Positions 33,481 to 43,303 of a stretch of DNA of 64,000 nucleotides are shown here, piece after piece (the stretch's first letter is position 1; each line of letters opens with the position of its first letter). A program made the translations under genes and the position numbers. Where the stretch lies: positions 86,960,522 to 87,024,521 of the forward strand of contig OY755040.1 of the NCBI GenBank assembly GCA_963576565.1, given 5' to 3'. The stretch is from Aspidapion aeneum (lineage: Eukaryota; Arthropoda; Insecta; Coleoptera; Brentidae). Under the pieces are notes generated by a model. It was given only the letters and a program-made list of their open reading frames with translations, made no database searches and was not told the DNA's origin.

Positions 33481-33484
33481 CTAG

Positions 33485-34190
33485 AGAGTTAGCTCCACAG
33501 CAAATATCGTCCATGAAAATGTTATTCAAAAGGACCTGGGATGCTTCAGGATAATTCTTAGCCTCCAGGATGGCTAGTTCTCTAAGAGTTCTAATAGCTA
33601 AATAGGGACTTGAACTAACACCAAACGTCACAGTATTAAGCCTGTATTCCTGCAGGGGTTCATTGGGATCAAATCGCCAAAGTAGCCTTTGGTAGTCCCG
33701 ATGAATTGGATTAATTTGAATTTGTAAAAAGTGCTGTTTTATATCAGTCAAAAATACGATAGAATAAAATCTGAATTTTAATAGAATTTCGGAAATATCG
33801 GCTTGTAATTTTGGTCCTATTAAAAGAGTTTCGTTCATGCTTAGGCCTTTCGAACCGTTAATCGAGGGGTTAAAAACCACCCGGAGTTTAGTCGTTGATT
33901 TGTCAAGACGAAGGACTCCGTGATGTGGTAAATAAGAACATAACTGAGGTCTAGGTTCGGATCTTGGAATTAAAGACATGTGCCCGTTTTTGAGATATTC
34001 TCTCATAAAATCCGAGTACATACTATAGAAATTTGAATTTTTTATTAAGCGAGATTCAAGAGACAAAAATTGACGATAGGCCACTGAATATGTGTCTCCT
34101 AGGTCAGGAGGGTCAATGTGACGAAAAGGCAAATTTACAGTAAATCGGCCCGAAATATCTCTAGTGGTAGTTTTTTGGAAAATCTCTTCA
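33485..34190 (-). pseudogene. BEL 1 reverse transcriptase, N-half
   Basis: The frame includes LPFRHIDPPDLGDTYSVA, GHMSLIP, LPHHGVL, LRVVFNPS, FLTDIKQHFLQIQI (motif A with Asp), YQRLLWRF, TFGVSSSPYLAIRTL and FMDD (motif C). These are the usual BEL/Pao RT landmarks. It stops where gypsy B begins at 33480; the last residues of the open frame are LTR-coded. A frameshift in an A run near 34190 separates it from the FWELE segment upstream. Confidence 0.92.
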
Positions 34191-36382
34191 TCTTTTTTCT
34201 TCGGGTGAGAGAAACGTTTTTGACTTAATTGATTCTAGTTCCCAAAATCTGCGAATATTAAAGTCGAGAGACTGCTCACAGGAAGTAAAGTAAGAATTGA
34301 CTTAAGGTGAAATATTTATGCTTTGAGTTTGGCCCATCAAGACCCACCCAAAAACTGTCTCAAAAGCGGAGGGTAGGCCGTGAGGTCCTGGAATTCGTCC
34401 TGATTGGACGATTTCTGTGTAAAGTTGTGCACCTAAGAGTAAGTCAATTGGACCAGGGTTGTAAAATTGGTTATCTGCAAGCTTTAGATTTGAAATATGA
34501 CTCCAATTGGATGAATCTACCTGTATTGAGGGCATATTCGAACAGAGTTTCGGTAAAACGAAGACTTGAATAGAAAAGGTAGGCTCTTGTTGGCCTAGGG
34601 CTCGAATAGTGCAAGTAGAAATGCCGTTAGTGGCCGATGAAGATTGATTTAGTCCCAGAACAGGGATCGAAATTTTGTTTCTTGGCAAGCCTAACCTGTT
34701 AAGACAAGCTTCGCTTATCAGGTTAGCTTGGCTACCGCGGTCCAGAAGTGCTCGGACAGGTTGGTAGTTACCCCGACTATCGAGTACCTCTAATTTTATA
34801 GTCGCTAGAAGCACTGTCGTACGGGGCGTCAAGGTGGATAACGAAGAGTATTGATTTGTAGATGTATTTGGATTCGAATTGATTTGAATTGAATTTGAAC
34901 TGGGTTGAACAAAACTAGGGTTCTGTTGGCTAAGACTTGAATTTGAATTCTGATACGATAAGTTTGTGCCTGTGCTAGGCACGGCCACTTGATTTGAATT
35001 AAAACTTTGATTTAAGTTCGAATTTTGATTTGAATTTTGGCTTGAATTAACAAAGGATTGACTTGAATTCTGACGGATTGAATCTGTCATTTGCGATAGA
35101 TGAATAAGACTATGGTGCCTATGTCGACATACCCTGCAGTTGTAGGTACTACTGCAGTCCATTACTTGATGATTTGAACGTAAACAGTTGATACATAACG
35201 ATTGTTGTTTTACATAAGTAAAACGATCTGAAGGAGATTTGGAGATAAAAACACCACACTGCGAGAGTGGATGAAAAGAATTATTGCATAATTTGCACTT
35301 ATAGGGTTGTTGGTTTTGTCGAAATTGAGTATTGGATTGTTTATTTGATACTTGTGAGTGCGTATGCGCTAAAAAATTTGATGGAGGGCTTGATTTGTAC
35401 TGATTATTTGAATAAGAATTATATTTTTGGTTACTAGAATTCGAATAATTTGGTTTTTGCTGTTTTGAAGTCGAAGGTTGCATTTGCGTATTTTGGGGAG
35501 ATAGCTGTACTGTTTCAAGAGCACGGCATTGGTTAATAAGAAACTGAATTAGATTTTGATATGTTGGAATCTCGGTAGTACTATACTTTAATTCGAAAGC
35601 GGTTCTTGTGGTTTGATCGATTTTTGATAATAAAATTGAAAATAAACAAAAACACCACGACGTTACTGGAAATTCAAGATTTTCGAGCGCCGCAATATTC
35701 TCGGAAAAGGTATCTACCAAGACTCTAAGATCCTTTGCTGACTGGTTTCCCTTTAAAGAATTTGCATATTAGATTGAGTTCCAGTAGGTACTGGCTAAAA
35801 GTCTTTTATTTTGATAGCGATCTGTTAATACCTTCCAGGCGATTGCGTAATTACTTGCCGTTAATTTTATAGAACTTAAAATATTAAGTGGTTCGCCCTC
35901 AAGGAAGGTTAGCAAATGTTGAAATTTCCTTATATCGGAATAATTAGAGTTTTCGTGAACCAAACAAGAATAAACATCGTAAAAGGTTGGCCACTTGTTT
36001 ACGTTTCCATTAAAGCAAGGTACCTTTAAAGGGCCCAGATCATCGCTACGTGAATAGTGTGAAGTTGCGGGGGTAAAATTTGAATGAACTGAATCGGAAC
36101 ATAAACTCGAAAAAAGAACTTTAGTTGGTGGTAGAATAGATCCGTATCTTTCCTAATTTTGTCCTGTACTTCGAATTCATCATCGTCGTCGTCTTTCAAG
36201 AGACCTATGATGTCATTATGAATGTTTTTAAATTGTTCATAGTGATCATCTAACGATTCGTAAAACGCCTTAAAAATTGGCAAGGAAGAACTATCTGATT
36301 TAGCTTTTGTTCCCAAGTTATACGTTTCCGTAATACGAGATATTGAAACTTTGCGTTGATTCTCAAGCTTTTTTAACGACAT
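34191..36382 (-). pseudogene. BEL 1 Gag and protease, several breaks
   Basis: It starts at ATG 36382 (MSLKKLENQRK), shifts frame near 36045-36100, resumes through a DUF1759-type Gag (VHENSNYSDIRKFQHL), meets an in-frame stop at 35769, and continues through a Ser/Asn/Gln-rich linker with NSNQNSNLNQ-type repeats. Cys/His knuckles read CKLCNNSFHPLSQC, CINCLRSNHQVMDC and CRVCRHRHHSLIH. The protease (DUF1758) has LLDRGSQANLIS, where Arg replaces the Ser or Thr that usually follows the catalytic Asp. An in-frame stop at 34302 precedes the RT lead-in (FWELES). The copy is not translatable as a whole. Confidence 0.9.
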
Positions 36383-36957
36383 ATTGTTAATTAAAAAAAT
36401 AAAAAATATTTAAAAGGAATAAAACTAACACTTGACCCCTATTGACTTTAATCAGTCCAAAAGAGTCCAACAAGCATATATTTTATTATCGATTTCTCGA
36501 ATAAACGCAAAAACTTATCAACAGCTGTTATCCTAGGTCGCGATTTTTCTCCCAAAATAAATGCACACAAAACAACTTGTACCTACTACCGCTTCTCTTA
36601 TTATTTACAGGTAATTACTAATTCTACTAGATGTGTTTGTTTACCTGTTAAATAAGAATAAAGCATTTAACTCACAAGCACTTTTGTTGTTTTGAATAAC
36701 TATAACATATTATTGAGACAAATAACTATTATTTAAACAAATTTCGATTTTTGAATCAAAACAAACGACGTACCAAGTGCCAATTTCGGCTGCAATGAAA
36801 TGTGGGTGGAGCAACCGTTAAGCCACGCAAGGGGGGACGGAACCTCCTTTCTAAACTGGACACGGCAACAAAGCGAGCCAAAATGGCGAGGCGAAAAAAT
36901 CTTTAATATTTTTAGCAAAAAAATTTTAAAAACTATCTGGGTCGTGCGACCAGAAAA
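36383..36957 (-). promoter_or_regulatory. BEL 1 leader and primer-binding site
   Basis: A 575-base leader between the 5' LTR and gag. The primer-site candidate is 36936-36952: the minus strand starts TGGTCGCACGACCC, five bases from the LTR edge, the same 5-base offset as in BEL 2. The matching tRNA was not identified. Confidence 0.65.
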
Positions 36958-37449
36958 TGTTGGTGATTTGAGGTTTGAGGTTGGTAGAGCTGCGGGACTG
37001 TAAGCGCGCTGGTCGTTTTATAAAATCTGGGTGCAAAAATCCTTAAAGGGACGATGTAAAAATATTAATTTTTCCGAGCCACACAAAGACAATATAGAGG
37101 ATTGGCACTCACCCTTTCGGTTGTTTCCGTCGTCCAGAGGAGCTCCTCTCGCTGGCCCAGTCGTTGCAGTCGATCCACACTAGAATCACTTGTTTGTGTA
37201 ATAGTTTAGTTTGATTTTCTAAGAATGTTATTGGATTTTTTGGTTAATAGAATTTATCACCATGCTGCGTGGTGATCTCGATAGAATACGACAGACGAGT
37301 CTTTTTTGGTTACGCCTTTTTGCGCAGATTCATTTTTCGTAGATGGCGCTGGCGTTTTGCTTGTGCCAATCAAAATTGAAATTGTGTGGGTTTTCCGAAT
37401 ACGGGAATTTGGCGCAAAATTTGAATTTAAAATTAAAGTTGCACGAACA
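36958..37449 (-). repeat. BEL 1 5' LTR
   Basis: 492 bp, with the GATAT duplication at 37450-37454 joining gypsy A protease-end sequence. Differs from the 3' LTR at TTGTTTGTGTAATA (about 37190-37203), one extra T and one substitution. Confidence 0.95.
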
Positions 37450-37454
37450 GATAT

Positions 37455-39177
37455 TACTTTGCTCTTCTATAAACTCTCTCGCTTTACTAAATTCTTGTTG
37501 AAAAAAAGTTGACTCAAATTGCTGAAGTACCTCCATTGGTAACTTGCTTGTATCCTCGGAAGTTGGCTCTTCACATCTTGTTACTTTCTGTACTGGTTCA
37601 AATAATGCTACCACCTCCCGCTTATTAATTTTGACACTATTTGGGAAAATATTGGCGACTCTAATCGGGATGTCTTTATCGGTTTTAACTAGTGATTTTG
37701 CAACGAGGTAGGTGTTGGGTGTGTTTTGTTGGCTTATGAGTCCGACGCAGCTTGATGTTTTACTTTCCAGCCTCCCAAAAATTATGGTCTCACTGTTACC
37801 GACTAGTCTTGTTGTGCATATATTGCAATTTGACAAAATGAACTCTTCGTTCCCAAATCTTAGGGTATTAAGTTTATTATCAAACGCAAATCCATGTTTA
37901 CTTATCAGGTCCATTCCCAAAATAAATTCGTCTTCTATGTCTGCAACTAATACCGAGTGGCGAATCTTCAACCTCCCCAGCTGTAGGTCTATGTCTGTCT
38001 GCCCCAACACGTCGGCGGATTCTCCAGTCACAGTCTTAAGTGTTATTTTCTTTTCTGTTGGTCGAATTTTATATCTCGTTGCAATTTTGAACTTAAGCAA
38101 TGATATGGCAGCACCAGTGTCTACTGTTATATTAACTTTTCTTCCATTAATAAGTCCGTCGATGTTAAGACTGTCAGCAGTATGTTTTAAGCTCTTGATA
38201 GAGTAAATTTTGGGGGCTAAATTCCCATTTGCCAACACCCGCCCCTCTGCGTTGACTAGTTTTAGTTTTTCCTGATCTCTTCTTCGGTACTCTGTCCCAC
38301 TAGATGGTGAGCGAGACCTCATTTGGACACGACAATCGCGTTGAATATGCCCTGTACGTCCGCATCTGAAACACTTTACATTTGGAGGGGATCGTCTACT
38401 TTCTTTCAAAGAATCAATCTTCTCTATCAGTGATTGAAACAGTTGGTTTAGCGTTTTTAAGTTGACCTCATCTCCAGTGCTCATTTCTTCTCCCTCCTGA
38501 ATTGAAACAGCTCTTACTTTTGGCCTGGACATATCATTTGATGATTCAATTTCAAGGGCTCGAATCAACAGTTCACTGCTGTTATGGAAGCGTTCTCGAC
38601 GAAGTAATTTTGCTAAGTCCGTGTCTCGCAAGCCGTTAATAAAGCGATCTACCGTGAAGGGATCTCTGTAATTTTCTGGCATTTCTGGGTAAGCCAAGTA
38701 CATCAGCCTCCTGATATCCGCTTCATACTCTTGTAATGACTCCTCTGCTCTTTGTTGACGAACATTCTGCAGTTTGTTCTCCACTTTTTCTTCAACATGT
38801 TGTACCTTTTCTTCAACATTTTGTACCTTCTCTTTAACATTTTGTACCGTTTCTTCTACATTCTGCAAATTATTTTGTACCTTTTGTTCTACACTATGCA
38901 TTCTTTGGGTTATTTCTTCCTTAAGATCTTCGGTTGCAGTCTTGAACTCTTCTCTCAGCTGTTCGGAGTTGCTCTTTATCTGATCGAAGTTTTCTTGCAT
39001 GCTATCTAATGTATGTCTCATGTCATTCTGGTTTTGTTCCATGGTCTGTTTCATATCGCCCTGATTTTGCTCAATGGTTTGTCTTATATCGTTCTGATTT
39101 TGAGCCATTTGAGCTGCTAGAGCCTGTATCATTTTAGTTAGATCTTCCATCTTTGCCGATCCTTGTCTAGTAAGCAT
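37455..39177 (-). pseudogene. Gypsy A Gag and protease, with internal Gag deletion
   Basis: Start ATG at 39177. Residues ~60-140 are a coiled coil that ends in about five successive heptads of VQNVEEK type (106-140). It passes directly into RQQRAEESLQEYEADIRRL, which in intact relatives lies after the capsid N-terminal domain. About 200 residues of capsid therefore appear to be missing. A single zinc knuckle follows (Cys270, Cys273, His278, Cys283), then a retroviral-type protease with VDTGAAISLL (Asp354) and ILGMD (about 420-424). The frame runs on into the BEL LTR at 37449, so its last ~40 residues are foreign. Gag assembly would be impaired without the capsid part. Confidence 0.9.
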
Positions 39178-40031
39178 CAACTTCCTGATAAATCACTTAA
39201 AACGTCTATTTTAGGACTATAAAGCGAATGTCGAAGTCGGTTTTTCAATATCTCTTCCAATTCTTAAATAGAACCTAATGGAATGTTCTGGAATATACTG
39301 GTAAATGCTACTCTTTCTGCTACTAGGCAAATGTAGAAGTCACTTTTTGATTATCTCTTTTGGTTCTCGAATAGACCGTCGTAGAATGTTATGGAATATT
39401 CTAGAAATAATTTCTAATTCTTACTTTTAAAATAACTAAGCTACTGTCGAAGTCGGTATTTGTATATCTCTTCTAGTTTTTGAATAGAACGTCGTAGGAT
39501 GTTATGGAATCTTCTAGAAATTCTTTTTAGTTCTTACTTTTAAAATTACTAAGCTAATGTCGAAGTCTCTTTTTGGATATTTCTTCTGGTTTTCGAATAG
39601 AGCGTCGTAGAAAGTGATGGAATGTTCTAGAAATTCTTTCTGATTCTTACTTTTAAAATTACAATCTAATGTCGAAGTCGGTATTTGTATATCTCTTCTA
39701 GTTTTTGAATAGAACGTCGTAGAATGTTATAGAATATTCTAGAAAATCTCTCTAATTATCAATTTTTGGACTGTAAAGTTAATGTCGAAGTCGGTTCTTA
39801 AATATCTCTTTTAGTTTTTGAATAAAACAATATCGAACTTCTTCGAATATTCTGAAAAAATCACTTACTGTTTTTCTGTTCAATTGTCCTATCCGGTGGT
39901 AATATGTAAGGGTAGTCTTTGCACTATTCAGTTCCGAATATTCTGGGAAAATCACTTACTGTTCTTCTTTTTAATTGTCCTAGCCGGTGGTACTGTGTAA
40001 GGATAGTCTTTGCACTATTTATTTCTTTTAA
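39178..40031 (-). repeat. Gypsy A leader: ~112-bp tandem array followed by a ~97-bp pair
   Basis: Six units begin with the word TGTCGAAGTC or a variant at about 39230, 39333, 39445, 39559, 39670 and 39783, a period of 103-114. Units share AATAGAACGTCGTAGAATGTTATGGAATATTCTAGAAAT. A second pair, about 39845-39925 and 39936-40020, shares CACTTACTGTT and GTAGTCTTTGCACTATT. The array lies between the primer site and gag, the position in which Drosophila gypsy and Idefix carry repeat-based insulators (established for those elements). Here each unit carries a heat-shock-element-like core, listed separately. Confidence 0.9.
39281..39948. promoter_or_regulatory. Array of heat-shock elements in gypsy A leader
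   Basis: Perfect three-module HSEs (GAAnnTTCnnGAA) at 39281-39293, 39394-39406, 39507-39519, 39620-39632 and 39732-39744. The second and fifth extend to five modules with one imperfect triplet (GAAtgTTAtgGAA upstream). Near matches occur at 39845-39857 and 39936-39948. Consecutive inverted GAA triplets two bases apart are the established binding pattern of trimeric HSF. The five are spread by tandem duplication, so they are not independent occurrences. Confidence 0.7.
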
Positions 40032-40048
40032 TCTCACTTCTGACACCA
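40032..40048 (-). promoter_or_regulatory. Gypsy A primer-binding site, tRNA-Leu type
   Basis: Minus strand TGGTGTCAGAAGTGAGA, two bases inside the 5' LTR edge. It matches the TGGTGTCAGAAGTGGGA primer site known for tRNA-Leu-primed insect Ty3/gypsy elements with one difference. Confidence 0.85.
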
Positions 40049-40050
40049 AT

Positions 40051-40488
40051 TGTTACGGGTTCACAATGACAAATTAAAACTCGCAATTGTTGAAAACGAT
40101 ACGTCAATTTATTTCGACAAATTATATACAAAAACACGCACTTAAACTTACTAATAACTTGCTAATAATTCACTACTAGAATCGGTCTATTAACTTCGTA
40201 TTAATATCTCACGACCACTACAGTACGTTATCTGTGACTGACTGACTGATGCACGACGTCCGGCCTTATATATGAGGGGCTGCCTACAATTCGAGAATTT
40301 TCCATCTTTGTTCGATTCCGAATCATTCCGCCCTTTTCTGGAGCCATTCACATTCACATACCAGTTCGTCACAGATAACGCAACTAAAACCTAGATTAAG
40401 AATACAACCATGAAATACGTCAACCTAATACTACACTAAACATAAATAAATTCTAACTATAACATTTAAATAACTTAAATTTGTAACA
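40051..40488 (-). repeat. Gypsy A 5' LTR
   Basis: 438 bp. By position on the minus strand: U3 from 40488 with the heat-shock element at 40302-40290, TATA box at 40272, initiator near 40247, and AATAAA at about 40113-40108 in R/U5. The primer site follows at once. Duplication ATAC at 40489-40492. Confidence 0.95.
40245..40302 (-). promoter_or_regulatory. Gypsy A LTR core promoter: HSE, TATA, initiator
   Basis: Minus strand order: GAAAATTCTCGAA (perfect GAAnnTTCnnGAA, 40302-40290), then 17 bases, then TATATAAGG (from 40272), then TCAGTCAGTCAGT with the A of the last TCAGT at 40247, 25 bases from the first T of the TATA. TCAGT is the arthropod initiator consensus and the spacing is standard. 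An HSE some 45-55 bases before the start site is the arrangement of hsp genes. Further half sites (GGAATGATTCGGAATCGAAC) lie just upstream. The 3' LTR keeps the same sites. Confidence 0.75.
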
Positions 40489-40602
40489 ATACATTTAAAT
40501 GTTAATACATACACCAGTATTTCTGTAACAAAACAAATCCAAACTTATAATACTAATAACTATTTACTTCTTATTATTACATAATGGATAATATATCTCT
40601 GG

Positions 40603-40722
40603 AGAACAGCATCGCTGTGGAATAAGCTTCCTGCGACACTTTTCCCTGCAAGTTACAATCTGAATCTTTTCAAAACCAACATACATCAACATTTCCGCGC
40701 ACTTGCCGCTTCTCGAGCGTGA
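40603..40722 (+). pseudogene. LINE reverse transcriptase C-terminal fragment
   Basis: A short frame too small for ordinary gene calling reads SLWNKLPATLFPASYN, then LNLFKTNIHQHFRAL and a stop. This is the conserved extreme C-terminus of many LINE polymerases (WNxLPxxxFPxxYN.xxFKxxx). What follows (to about 40775) is a short 3' tail. It is 5'-truncated as usual for LINEs. Confidence 0.75.
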
Positions 40723-40780
40723 TAGGGATCTCCTTGCGAGTGCGCACCGTAAAAAAAATTATTGAAATAAAGCCAGGTTA

Positions 40781-41969
40781 AATAACAGCAATTTTTATTC
40801 AACTGAATTAGGATATAAGTCATTGTTTTATAAAGGAATCAGATTGTATAACAAATTACCATTAAACATTAAAAATAGCAAATCAAATAATATGATGAGA
40901 GAAAACTTAAGAAGTACTTGTTGCCTAGTCAGCCTGATTGTTTATGTAAACCACCCTTGGTACTATATTATATTATATTATATTTTATTATTTTAGTCTC
41001 CATATTATTTTTTTGCTGTGTTTTAGTATAGTGACCTTGATAGGATTAAAAACATTTTACAGTACAGTATAAGTACTTGATAAAGCTGTGTGTTACTAGA
41101 TTATCCTTTTAGTAGGTAGGTGATCCGTGGTATAGGTATAGTTAGTTCTGTTGGGAATGATACAGGAATGTGCTTGTAATGGTTTTTCGGTATTATTAGA
41201 GAATTATTGAAATATAGCTAGGCTATAATTGTAATATCAGCTGTGATCTTTCAACACATGGCCTTTGCTTACTATATGAACCGGAATAAATAGTGCCTTC
41301 TTTTATTAATTGAAAATAAACGACGATAGTTCTAAATTCGACTTTGGTATGAATTTTGAACGATTACTGTCAGTTTTCAATGTAAATGTGTTAAAATAGT
41401 GCCTGGCACAATTATAGCCTGGCTATATTTCTCTAATAATACCGAAAAATTATTACAAGCATTCCTGTATCATTCCCAACAGAACTAACTATACCTACCT
41501 ACTAAAAGAATAATCTAGTAACACACAGCTTTCTCAAGTACTTACACTGTACTGTAAAATGTTTTTAATCCTATCCTTAAAAAAAACATTGCTACCATAT
41601 TTCTTTATGAGGAAAGGTTACTATACTAAAATACACCAAAAAAATAATATAGAGACTAAAATAAAAAAATATAATATAATATGATACCAACGGTTTACTT
41701 AAACAATCAGGCTGACCAGTGGCGTATATATGCCCGGGCCCCTCCCCGAAGCTAAGATTTTTTTAGATATTTTCCACATATTTCATAAAGACAAATATAA
41801 ACTAGTATAAAATACGTCTTTATAAGGTCTGGGCCCCCCCCCGAAACTTTTTTCAATATACGTCACTGAGGCTGACTAGGCAACAAGTACTTCTTTTTTT
41901 TTCTCTTAAAACAATGACTTATATCCTAATTCAGTATTTATACTGTTTAAATAAAAATTGCTGTTATTC
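40781..41969. repeat. 1.2-kb imperfect palindrome containing a LINE C-terminus
   Basis: The left arm 40781-41232 and right arm 41408-41969 are reverse complements, with a spacer of ~175 bp. The left arm encodes at 40805-40925 a frame with YKSLFYKGIRLYNKLP and LNIKN, another LINE C-terminal signature. The right arm lacks the middle of that stretch and is interrupted by a 152-bp hAT-type MITE. The inner part of the arms resembles 4190-4360, upstream of the LINE fragment there. It probably arose by inverted duplication of a LINE 3' end. Confidence 0.75.
41717..41868. mobile_element. 152-bp hAT-type MITE with 8-bp target duplication
   Basis: Ends CAGTGGCGTATAT and ATATACGTCACTG, C/G-rich subterminal blocks. 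Flanked by AGGCTGAC at 41709-41716 and 41869-41876. The left arm of the surrounding palindrome shows the uninterrupted site with one AGGCTGAC. CAGNG-type ends with 8-bp duplications are diagnostic of hAT. Confidence 0.85.
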
Positions 41970-42454
41970 ATTGTTGCATAGGTATGAACATCTGTAACAT
42001 TCATCAATCAATGTTAATAGAAGTTGCAACCAAAAAAAAAATAAATAATACAGGTATTCTACCCATATTACAAATTGCAAGTAATTTTTAAAAGCAAGTT
42101 ACAAGTATATTGTAAACGCAGTCGAGTCAAACCTAACCTCAAATACTTGGTTTGTTTTTCTGGAATTTTCGGATGCAAAAATTTTGCTACGAAATAACTT
42201 TTTCACTACAAAGGAGATCTGTTTTGTGTTAAAGCGCGTGTTATCAGACAAAACTAGTCTTGTTTTGTGACTAAGACAAGGTAAGAAAGATAATTTATGT
42301 TATTGAAGTTAGGGTCGATTTATATACTTGTTATACAGATTGACACTGAACATATACATTGGTTTTAGATAAAATGTGTCAACTTAGTATTGGTGCATTG
42401 TGTTCGGGAGGGGTGATCATCTGTCCACAGCAGGTATACAAATTTTTTTAACAA

Positions 42455-42540
42455 GACTGTGTAGGACTCCACAGAACACTAAGAATTTATTTGAGTCCTG
42501 TAGGATGGTGTACAAATTTTGTTCAGCTGTTCACCCCTCA
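42455..42540. repeat. Fragment of the 1-3185 fold-back family
   Basis: AAGAATTTATTTGAGTCCTG and GATGGTGTACAAATTTTGTTCAGCT closely match 3094-3145, so this is an arm-end fragment. Confidence 0.6.
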
Positions 42541-42547
42541 GTTATGG

Positions 42548-42712
42548 CAGGGGTGGATCTAGGAACTTTATTTAGGGGGGGTAGATATCATAATAAATAT
42601 TGCATAAAACAGTTTTGCATTGTGACCAGGATGTGTATTCTGTATGTAAAAACTAAATATAGTTTGAGATTTGGGGGGGGGGGGGGAAATTCCCCTCCCA
42701 TAGATCTGCACC
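42548..42712. mobile_element. Probable hAT-type MITE with G-run
   Basis: Ends CAGGGGTGGATCTAGG and ATAGATCTGCACC are inverted. Interior has GGGGGGG and a 14-15 G run near 42673. Flanks share TTATGG (6 of 8 bases), consistent with an eroded 8-bp duplication. Confidence 0.5.
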
Positions 42713-42803
42713 TTCTTATGGGTCATTGTCCATATAATTTTATTATTATTGATGTATTGCCTTTTCGGCATTTTCCATTTTTAGTTTTAGTAGATATTTT
42801 AGT

Positions 42804-42910
42804 CAGTAGTGCACCCAAGAATAGGTCTTTGGGGGACCCGAGACACAGTTATGCCATATCTTCACCTATTTAATTTTTGTATTCATGAAATATATGGAAA
42901 ATGTTTAAAA
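42804..42910. mobile_element. Truncated hAT-type MITE
   Basis: Starts CAGTAGTGCACCCAAG and contains TGAAATATATGGAAAATGT, the core shared with 41717-41868 and 1208-1366. No second end found. Confidence 0.4.
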
Positions 42911-43225
42911 ATCCTTAGGCTTCTGTCTTTTAGTTTAGTGTTTGAACATAATTCTAGCTAGTGCTTTTACTTTTTAGGTACACAGACATTATGGATTTGT
43001 ATGGATCATTACAATCACACTGCTTGGTTGCAAATGTTTTTTCATTTAGGTAAGTAATAGAGAAATATTGGTTAATAAGTTCTGTCTCTTTCCACACCCA
43101 TACTAGGGCCTATTCTTAAAATACATAATGCCATTTAACATAATAATTATACTCTTTGTTTGAAACTCGTAGACAATGATTGTGTAGAAATAAAATTTCG
43201 GACTTCCATGTCTTTATTTATTTTA

Positions 43226-43275
43226 AAACACGACGTTTCGGTTAGTAAGTATCTCTAACCGTTATCAAGTGTAAA
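43226..43275 (-). ncRNA. Hammerhead-ribozyme-like motif, inverted PLE copy
   Basis: Same word set as the direct copies on the minus strand: ACAC, TTGATAAC, GGTTAG stem with loop, CTAACC, GAAAC, GTC, GTGT. Confidence 0.45.
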
Positions 43276-43303
43276 CTAAACAATCTAGTCTCTAGGCTAC
43301 TAC

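Larger units (their letters stand above)
14024..37449 (-). mobile_element. BEL/Pao retrotransposon 1, nested in gypsy A
   Basis: LTRs of 491 and 492 bp (TGTTGGTG...GCACGAACA as written on the plus strand) are flanked by the 5-bp duplication GATAT at 14019-14023 and 37450-37454. It inserted between the protease and reverse transcriptase of gypsy A. Its own length is about 7.2 kb. On the minus strand: 5' LTR, primer site, gag (DUF1759), zinc knuckles, protease (DUF1758), RT, Peptidase_A17 region with RNase H, integrase, DUF5641-type tail, polypurine tract, 3' LTR. It is interrupted by gypsy B within the RT/RNase H region. The LTRs differ by one substitution and one single-base indel by eye, yet the coding region has several stops and shifts. 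Confidence 0.95.
10909..40488 (-). mobile_element. Ty3/gypsy retrotransposon A (outermost of three nested elements)
   Basis: LTRs of 437 and 438 bp, starting TGTTAC and ending GTAACA, are flanked by the 4-bp duplication ATAC at 10905-10908 and 40489-40492. Its own sequence is about 6.1 kb: 10909-14023 plus 37450-40488. The middle is BEL/Pao element 1. The order on the minus strand is 5' LTR, tRNA-Leu primer site, repeat-rich leader, gag with zinc knuckle and protease, [insertion], reverse transcriptase, RNase H, integrase, polypurine tract, 3' LTR. This order (RT before integrase) defines Ty3/gypsy. The LTRs differ at about ten positions by eye (~2%), the most of the three nested elements, as expected for the oldest. 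Coding regions carry deletions and stops, so this copy is defective. Confidence 0.95.

Noticed and set aside
38752..39009. Plus-strand frames rich in Phe/Leu/Cys/Ser repeats
   Set aside because: Mirror translations of the heptad-coding part of gypsy A gag.
39226..40020. CRISPR-like array
   Set aside because: Units are contiguous diverging tandem repeats without unique spacers, in a eukaryotic element.
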